A DNA stretch of 64,000 nt from Dactylonectria macrodidyma. Taxonomy: Eukaryota > Ascomycota > Sordariomycetes > Hypocreales > Nectriaceae. This document shows positions 56,948-64,000 of this stretch, one piece after another. The DNA lies in the NCBI GenBank assembly GCA_020744425.1, contig JAGMUV010000015.1:1116001-1180000 (forward strand). The letters are read 5' to 3'. Every line of letters begins with the position of its first letter. The stretch's first letter is position 1. Made by a program: the position numbers and the translations under genes. Under the pieces are notes generated by a model, which searched no databases, was not told where the DNA came from, and was given only the letters and a program-made list of their open reading frames with translations.

Positions 56948-59900
56948 ATGAAGATCTCCAGGTTCAGTTTGGGGTTAGCGGGATTGGCGTCCCTTGCTGC
57001 CCCGGTTCTGGCGCAGGACAGCGAATGGCCAGTGCTCGATAATGGTCTGAATGAAGTTGTACAATGGTCAGATGCATGGCAAAATCATGACAGTTCCAAT
57101 TTTAACAATGATATTTTAGGGATCACCACAGTTACTATGTCAACGGTCAAAGGCTGTTTGTCTTTTCTGGCGAGGTGAGTGGAGGATCTCTACAATGACG
57201 TCTGCAATTTGCTCATGTGTTTTAGTTTCACCCGTGGAGATTTCCAGTGTAAGTTCCTCAGGAAATTGCCCAGAGCAAGCCTAACAGACAATTTGCAGGC
57301 CGGAACTTTGGGGAGATCTTCTTCAAAAGATTAAAGCTGCGGGGTAAGTCAAGGTGTCCCTCTTCCCAGCATAGTTGTGTGTTACTTACAAGGTGCTAGC
57401 TTCAACACATTCTCCATCTACACTTCCTGGGGTTACCACAGTGCATCACCTGATGCGCTGGACTTTACTCATGGCGCCCACAACCTGACATCCATCTTTA
57501 CCTTGGCCAAGGAGCTCGGCATGTATGTAATCATGCGTCCTGGACCCTATGTCAACGCCGAGACAAACGCCGGTGGCTTCCCGCTGTGGTTGACTACCGG
57601 CGAGTACGGCGACCTGCGTAACGACGACAACAGATACACTGCAGCGTGGAAGCCGTACTGGGAAGAAATGTCGAGCATCGTCAAGCCGCACCTCATCACC
57701 AACGGCGGCAACGTGCTCATCTACCAGATCGAGAATGAGCTCAACGGCCAGTGGAAGAATATTGCTGCGCGGACGCTCAACCCCACGATTGCAAACTACA
57801 TGCAGCTGCTCGAGGACAGCGCGCGCGACGGAGGCATTGACGTACCGCTCGCGCACAACGCGCCCAACATGAATGGCTACTCGTGGTCCAAGGACTTTTC
57901 TAACGCCACTGGCAATGTTGACGTCGTTGGGCTCGACAGCTACCCTTCGTGCTGGAGCTGCAACTTGAGCGAGTGTACCGGCACCAATGGACAGTACGTG
58001 GCATACAAGACGGTCGACTACACAAAGTACTTCAACGTCCAGTCGCCCCGACAACCTAACTTCATGCCCGAGTTCCAGGGAGGCTCTTACAACCCGTGGG
58101 GTGGCCCGCAAGGCGGATGTCCGACGGATATCGGCTCCGAGTTTGCCAATCTCTTTTACCGAGACCTCATCGCTCAGCGCGTCACGGCCATCTCGCTGTA
58201 CATGATGTTTGGCGGCACGAACTGGGGACACTCAGCTTGCCCTGTTGTGGCGACAAGCTACGATTACTCCTCCCCCGTGTCTGAGAACCGCGCTCTGTGG
58301 GACAAGTACTATGAGACCAAGTTGCTTGTACTCTTCACCAGGGTTGCGCAGGATCTAACCAACACGGATCGAGTGGGATACGGAACCAACTACACGTCCA
58401 ACTCCGCCATCACTGCCTTTGAGCTCAGAAACTCCGAGACAGACGCCGCGTTTTATGTGGTTAGACACTACGACTCTTCGTCAGGAACTACCGAAGATTT
58501 CAGCCTCACAGTCGACACGTCCGAGGGCCAGCTCACGGTCCCCCGCTTCGGCAACTCCATCAGGATTGATGGCCACGAGGCCAAGGTCCTAGTGACTGAC
58601 TTTACATTCGGCAACAAGAAACTGCTCTACTCAACCGCCGAGGTCCTCAGCTATACCATCATCGATGGCAAGGAAGTCCTCGCGCTGTGGCTTCCCGAGG
58701 GTGAGACTGGCGAGTTTGCTATCCGAAGCACTTCTAAGAACAAGGTGTTGCGCGCTTCCAGCAAGAAATCCGTGACAGTGAAGAATGAGAAGAAGGGAAT
58801 CACAGTATCGTACACGCAAAAGTCTGGGACGAACATCATCAAGCTTAACGACGGCACTCGGATCTTGCTTCTTGATCGGAAGACAGCGTATCGCTTCTGG
58901 GTACCCACGTTGGATAATGACCCATTGGTTCCTGCTGATAACACCGGTAAGAGCTACGTGTGCACCAAAAAGAACCAATGACTAACCCATCCATAAGTCT
59001 TTGTCCAAGGACCTTATCTCGTCCGTTCTGCTGAATACAATAAGAAAAAGCGAGTTCTCGCTCTTACCGGCGACGAGGAAGAGGCACAGGAAATCACCGT
59101 GTTCGCGACTGAGAAGCTTCACTCTATCACTTGGAACGGAGAAAAGGTCCCTATCAAGTCGCGTGATGGCCCCAAACACGTTGTTAAGATTAAGGGACCC
59201 TCGAACTTTGAGCTTCCCGCCCTCGGCCCCTGGGAGTGGGCTGACAGTCTTCCTGAGATTGCGGAGGATTATGAGCCAACATCGGATGGCTGGGTTGGTA
59301 AGTGTTGAACGCGCGAAGTATGGGCGTCACTCAATCTGACTATCTTTTAGTTGCGGACAATACCAAAACTCCTAACCCAACCAAGCCAGCTGCCAACAAC
59401 CCGGTGCTTTACGTCGACGACTATAAAGTCCACTATGGCAACCACATCTACAGAGCCACATTCCCCTCCACGGATAAACCCCCAACAGGCGTCTTCCTCG
59501 ACCTGATCGGTGGATTCGCATTTGGTTATTCCGTATGGCTCAACTCGGACTACATTGGCTCCTACTACGGCCTCTCGTATCTAGGCACGCACTCTGGAAC
59601 TTACTCCTTCAAGAACGCCACGCTCAAGGAAGACGGCGACAATGTTCTCGTCGTGTTGATGGATCAGAGTGGCCACGAGCTACGTGGCTCGGCGATTGAC
59701 CCGCGAGGCATTACAAACGCAACCCTCGTTGGATCCGGTAGCGACTACGAGTTCACCGAGTGGAGAATCGCCGGAAACGCAGGACTTGAGGATAACATTG
59801 ATCCTATGCGAGGCCCCTTCAACGAGGGAAGTCTCTACGCTGAGCGTGTTGGCATGCATCTTCCTGGCTATCCGGATGATGACTGGACGGAACTCTCCAG

Positions 59901-60330
59901 CGGCACTTCGAACTTGATTGTACCCTCTGCTGGTGTCCGAGCATTCCGCACTGTTGTGCCTCTTGATGTGCCCAAGGGTATTGATGTGTCCATCTCGTTC
60001 CGCCTTACGTCCACTTCAGACGGCACATTCACACCCACCAAGTCGACTTACACGAACCGTCTTCGCGCTCTGCTCTTCGTTAACGGGTACCAATACGGCA
60101 GATTCAGCCCTTACATCGGACACCAGATTGACTTCCCTGTGCCACCAGGTGTGTTGGATTATCATGGAGATAATTCCATCGTGGTGACGGTGTGGAGTCA
60201 AGCAGCTGAGGGCGTGGAGATGAATGTCGATTGGGAGTTGAACTATACTCATTCTACAAGCTTTGACATGGGTTTTGAGAGTAGTTACCTGAGACCTGGG
60301 TGGGAGAAAAGTCGACTGAATTATGCGTAA
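56948..60330 (+). CDS. Secreted GH35 beta-galactosidase
   Basis: Predicted 1022-residue glycoside hydrolase that removes terminal beta-galactose from plant polysaccharides, secreted. Seven exons: 56948-57066, 57120-57174, 57226-57248, 57299-57343, 57400-58946, 58998-59297 and 59351-60330. The signal peptide is [22 protein letters not shown]. The spliced start reads [22 protein letters not shown] then FHPWRFP, the usual GH35 opening. The acid/base Glu is in QIENELNGQ and the nucleophile Glu in MPEFQGG. Beyond the barrel come the beta-rich domains typical of fungal members, ending in jelly-roll domains ([17 protein letters not shown]). Length is in the normal range. The first four exons are very short, so gene finders may miss the true start. 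Confidence 0.95.
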
Positions 60331-60413
60331 AGTGTATATTTGAGATGGTGGTTTACAACTTTAGTTCAGCAGTAAAACCGTGCAAGCGGTCTTTTAAACC
60401 GGCTTCTATGAAA

Positions 60414-61765
60414 TCACTCATCTTCGCGTTCGAAGTCACCTCTAGCACCTGAAGCGGTTCCATCTTCGACAAGCACACGAATAGCAAGCGTCGCCATTCC
60501 CCTTGCACATGTAATAGCTGCCGCATGTGCCTCATCTGTCCCTGCCGCAGCAGCGAAACCAGGATTATGTGCAGATATATCTGCACTCGCTGGGATCGCA
60601 AAGGCGCCGTGAAAACTGGGTACGAGATGTGACACGTTTCCCATGTCTGTAGACGCGTTGAAGTTTTTCGTCTGTCGGAGCATCACCTTCTGGCCTATTG
60701 AAGCCATCTCGTTGACGTATGTCTTGCACAGTGTTTCATTGACTCTGAGATTCATGTACGTCGGTGACCTGAAATATATTAGTAAAGACTACTCAAGTAT
60801 ACCAGCCTAGAAATTACTTACGGTATGTAATTGATGGAACAGCCAGTCGCGGCGGCGCCAGCCTCGAAGCATGCCTTGACCCGACGCAACAGGTCATTGC
60901 AACGCTTCATCGTCGGACTCCTGATGTTCCAGTTCATGCGAGTATACTCAGTGATGACATTGGGCACTGTACCGCCAGCTTCTATCACACCATGAATCCT
61001 CTCATCTGGTTGAATCTGCTGCCGCAACAACGCAACGTTGTTGTACGCCGCAACAGCTGCGTCGAGAGCATTCACTCCATTCCACGGTTCACCAGCCGCG
61101 TGTGCTGTCTTGCCTCTAAATTCCACGCGTAGTTTGTGGCTCGCGATAAGCTTGAAGCCCGCGAGGCCGGACGTCTCGCCATCAGCTCCGATCTGATGCG
61201 CTGCGATGGGATGCGCCATGATGGCGGCTGCGACGTCTTCGGGTGGGTTAAACGCGCCAACGTCGATGAGCTTGGACTTACCACCGCCACCTTCTTCTGC
61301 TGGAGTGCCGAGGATGCGTAAACGGCCAGGAATTTTCAGCTCCGTAATAGCACGAGCTGCCCCTAGAAATGCAGCGAGGGAAGAGGTGGCGATGAGATTG
61401 TGGCCACAGGCGTGTCCTATACCAGGGAGGGCATCGTACTCGGCACAGAAGACGACAAGACGCCCGCCCTCTCCAATCTCGGCCTCGAAGCTGGTGTCAA
61501 GGCCATACGTCTTTTTCTTGACCTCGAACCCCTGCTTCTCCAGATAGGACGTGAGAGTATCGTGAGCTTGGACTTCTTGATATGCCGTTTCTGGGTTTGC
61601 GTGGAGGAATTTGTTGATGTCGTTGTGTAGTGATGGGCTTAGTTGATCGATTGTGTCACCGACAATAACTCTCGCTGCATCGACCGTTTGAGTTGGAGAC
61701 TCGTGTGAATCTCGAGTGTCACGGCAACGACGCCTGAGAGGCTCGTCTTCTTTGATCTCGGTCAT
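60414..61765 (-). CDS. M20-family amidohydrolase (PM20D2/aminoacylase-like)
   Basis: Predicted 432-residue zinc hydrolase of the M20 peptidase family. Exons are 60822-61765 and 60414-60768 with a 53-nt intron. The start chosen (MTEIKEDEP) is the first ATG; the frame is open further upstream without one. Metal-binding features are CAEYDALPGIGHACGHN (residues about 118-134), the catalytic pair in GTPAEEGGGGK and the small lid domain (RVEFRGKTAHAAGEPWNG). The last metal His is in SADISAHNPGF. Members cleave dipeptides or N-acyl amino acids. It lies 83 bp from the end of the beta-galactosidase gene, converging on it. Confidence 0.92.
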
Positions 61766-62184
61766 ATTGCAGTTTGACAAATGATGAACCCGCAAAACTG
61801 ATAGCAGGTTATCGATAAATAGAATGAGGGTTGCAGTGAAGATAAAACCTGTAGACGTGTTCACATCTGGCAGGTTTTATTAACCGTTGCGTCACTAATA
61901 CGGCAACCATGTCGCTTGTGTCTCCATGTGGCAAATGCGACTTTCCAGCTTCTGTATTGGGGCATAGCTGGGCCGATCTAGACCTACACCATCCGGTTAA
62001 CAGTCACACGACTCCGTCCAACAGCCGATGCTCGGCAATCCACTTTATTATTCTCAGATCCTGGTCAACAAACCAGCCCAGCTTATCACATCAAGTCTTT
62101 TCAGTCTTGCTAGTTCATCCATATCGGTCCATCGTCTGTCTCCACTCCCGTCTTTCAACCTAGCGATAAACCCGATGCCGATTC
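61766..62184. promoter_or_regulatory. Divergent region, M20 hydrolase / Zn2Cys6 gene
   Basis: About 420 bp between two genes that read away from each other. No gene is seen. The layout suggests a promoter for both, and the regulator could act on its neighbour. Confidence 0.4.
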
Positions 62185-64000
62185 ATGGGTGTAGCCGTTG
62201 GTCGGCTCGACGCTGTTATCGCGGCCTTCGGCTCCAGAAGTAATGCTGATGCTTCCCCTCTCCACATCAACGATCCAACCGCCCAAGTTGCAATCCTGGA
62301 CATGATTCCACAAAATATGAATCTTTTACGTGTCGAAATGAACCTGGCATCATCTGCGGAAGATAGTAGCATCACCCAGAGCCCACCCGCCTCGCTTGCA
62401 TCGTTCCGACAAGGAGACGGGCGAAACGCACCGCGGTCGCGTAAAGGATGCTGGACCTGCAGGACGAAAAAGGTGAAATGCGATGAAGCAACGCCGCAGT
62501 GTCGGCGATGTCTGAGGTTGAGTCTGTTGTGCGATTATACCCCTAGGAAGAGATCATCCAGAAGTACGAGTCTGGCGATTCAATCACTCATCAGACAAGC
62601 TCCAACCGTCGAGAGCGGAAGCACTGTCGCCTGTTTTCAACGACTGACAAGAAATCGGCTTCAGTCATTACTCGAACAGAATGAACCAACCTCACTTTCA
62701 ACATTCAGCCTCCCAGCGCCAGCTACCGGAGCTTCTTCAATCGTCTTCACCGCGGCAGACCACGAGTCGATTCGATATTTCCGCACCTCGTTTGCTAGGC
62801 TTCATCACACCAAGAACCCTGACTACTCGCTCTACTCCATCATGTTCCGCCTCGCGCAGGTCGATCCCATCATTATGCACATGATTCTCGCCGTCGGCGG
62901 ACGAGAGATGGAGTTCCGTCGCAACATGCGCAGCGAAGACAACCGAGGCGTCGGGTCGCCGCTCTGGCATTACTCCAGCGCCTTGAGAATGATGGCTGAG
63001 ATAGTCGGGGACGGTGATAATCAGCGGTTGGACCTCGACTCAATCCACACCGCATTATATCTCATGCTACTATATGAGCAAAAGTACGGCGATGAGAAAT
63101 GTTCCGGCTTGGCCAACCACCTGGGCGGCGCTTCTTTGATCCTCAAATACCGGTGCAATGACAAGTTGCTGCTCTCATCTCCTTCGGCGAGAAGAGGCTT
63201 GAGGAAGCTAGAACCGGCAAAAGAGACGCAGAAAGCGCCCGAAAGGAAACCTTTATCTCTTTACTCTGCTCGCTTGATCATCTGGATAGCTCTTTTCGAC
63301 GCTGCAGCTGCATCCTGCGGGGTCGGCGGGGACCTAAACGGGACGCTCGTCCAGCTGATGAGCGGAAACAACACGATCGAGAGCCAATTTCAGCCGTTGG
63401 AAAACTTCGACAGGCTTCACCGTTTTTCGAACCCGCTATACAGGACGACATGGGGAGAAGATTATCCGCAAAGCGAGTTGCTAGATGACGTCGAAAACCG
63501 GAGCGTCTATTCGCTTCTTGGAGCATGCACCCAGCTGCGGTTCATGATAGCAAAGCTTGCGACACTCTACGAATGCGACATCGAGGCTGCGGAAGAGCGT
63601 GCCTGGGTCGTCGAGCTCTCTATTCAGGAGGTGAACAATAAGTTTGCAGAGCTGATGGAAGTGGCTGCAGAGCTGTCGCTCACAACAGACAACTCGCATC
63701 GGCTTGTGGCCAACATCCGAAGCATCGTTCCATACTTTTATGCCGTAGTGCTAGATTTTCTTCGTCTCACAAAGCCAGACGACGAAACCGGGCTATCTTC
63801 ACGTCAAATTGACGCTCTCCGGCAGATCATGAACCTGGCTTTCCAGACGTACAAGCATGGAGGCGACGAGGCCATGATGAGAATTGCATGGCCCCTCTTC
63901 ATGGTTGCGTTGGAGACTGACGACCTCTTGCACCGCGAATGGGCCCTGGATCGATTCAGAGCGATCAGTAGATTCGGCGCCAATTTTGAAAGAGCGCATC
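62185..64000 (+). CDS. Zn2Cys6 fungal transcription factor, partial (runs off right edge)
   Basis: An uninterrupted frame of about 600 codons runs to the window edge. The zinc cluster begins RSRKGCWTCRTKKVKCDE at about residue 87, with the CX2CX6CX6CX2CX6C layout. The rest is the fungal_trans_2 type, with HESIRYFRTSFARL, DPIIMHMILAVGGREME and IHTALYLMLLYEQKYGD. The start could be 62185 (MGVAVGRLDAV), 62302 or 62317; I give the first because the frame is open from there. No intron is evident, unlike the other two regulators. The stop codon lies beyond 64000. Confidence 0.85.
   Translation, partial: MGVAVGRLDAVIAAFGSRSNADASPLHINDPTAQVAILDMIPQNMNLLRVEMNLASSAEDSSITQSPPASLASFRQGDGRNAPRSRKGCWTCRTKKVKCDEATPQCRRCLRLSLLCDYTPRKRSSRSTSLAIQSLIRQAPTVESGSTVACFQRLTRNRLQSLLEQNEPTSLSTFSLPAPATGASSIVFTAADHESIRYFRTSFARLHHTKNPDYSLYSIMFRLAQVDPIIMHMILAVGGREMEFRRNMRSEDNRGVGSPLWHYSSALRMMAEIVGDGDNQRLDLDSIHTALYLMLLYEQKYGDEKCSGLANHLGGASLILKYRCNDKLLLSSPSARRGLRKLEPAKETQKAPERKPLSLYSARLIIWIALFDAAAASCGVGGDLNGTLVQLMSGNNTIESQFQPLENFDRLHRFSNPLYRTTWGEDYPQSELLDDVENRSVYSLLGACTQLRFMIAKLATLYECDIEAAEERAWVVELSIQEVNNKFAELMEVAAELSLTTDNSHRLVANIRSIVPYFYAVVLDFLRLTKPDDETGLSSRQIDALRQIMNLAFQTYKHGGDEAMMRIAWPLFMVALETDDLLHREWALDRFRAISRFGANFERAH

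Noticed and set aside
1..64000. tRNA or rRNA genes and CRISPR arrays
   Set aside because: I saw no convincing tRNA T-loop and acceptor-stem pairing, no rRNA-like stretch and no regularly spaced repeats. A covariance-model scan would be decisive.

Overview
The window is nuclear DNA of a filamentous ascomycete, most likely a sordariomycete of the Hypocreales type. Almost every gene is split by short introns of 44 to 95 nt with GT..AG ends and a branch point such as GCTAAC or GCTGAC close to the acceptor. The protein families (Zn2Cys6 regulators, DUF7580-like protein, fungal DHA1 transporters, GPR1/FUN34 transporter, GH35 galactosidase) are typical of that group. Genes lie on both strands, and some long stretches hold no gene. 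All exon joins given here were worked out by eye; every full gene model closes in frame.

Layout. 0-6 kb: a partial unknown gene at the left edge, a maltose/galactoside O-acetyltransferase, a dead GH13 alpha-glucosidase and a FAD-dependent amine/amino-acid oxidase. 6-15 kb: a carboxylesterase next to a Zn2Cys6 regulator, a GNAT acetyltransferase, a DUF3237 protein and an MFS transporter. 15-24 kb: sparse, with a decayed alcohol dehydrogenase, an intact intradiol ring-cleavage dioxygenase and a frameshifted 2-oxoglutarate oxygenase. 24-29 kb: a divergent pair, a C2H2 zinc-finger protein and a DUF7580-like protein. 30-33 kb: a DHA1 transporter with unusual splice sites and a three-exon gene for a 67-residue secreted cysteine-rich protein.

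33-51 kb is the most interesting part. It holds a copper P-type ATPase, an acyl-CoA synthetase ending in a peroxisomal AKL signal, a Zn2Cys6 regulator, a GPR1/FUN34 transporter, an aldehyde dehydrogenase, a zinc alcohol dehydrogenase and a membrane protein with a linalool dehydratase/isomerase-like domain. The enzyme set parallels the bacterial route linalool, geraniol, geranial, geranoyl-CoA. The three divergent promoters in this stretch carry eight copies of the 7-bp palindrome CGG(A/T)CCG, which argues for one regulon. The substrate is an inference, not shown by the sequence.

51-64 kb: a HAD-type haloacid dehalogenase, a PL1 pectate lyase, a 3.3-kb stretch without genes, a secreted GH35 beta-galactosidase, an M20 amidohydrolase and a Zn2Cys6 regulator cut by the right edge. 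The alpha-glucosidase relic, pectate lyase, beta-galactosidase, ring-cleavage dioxygenase and esterase suggest a plant-associated or saprotrophic lifestyle.
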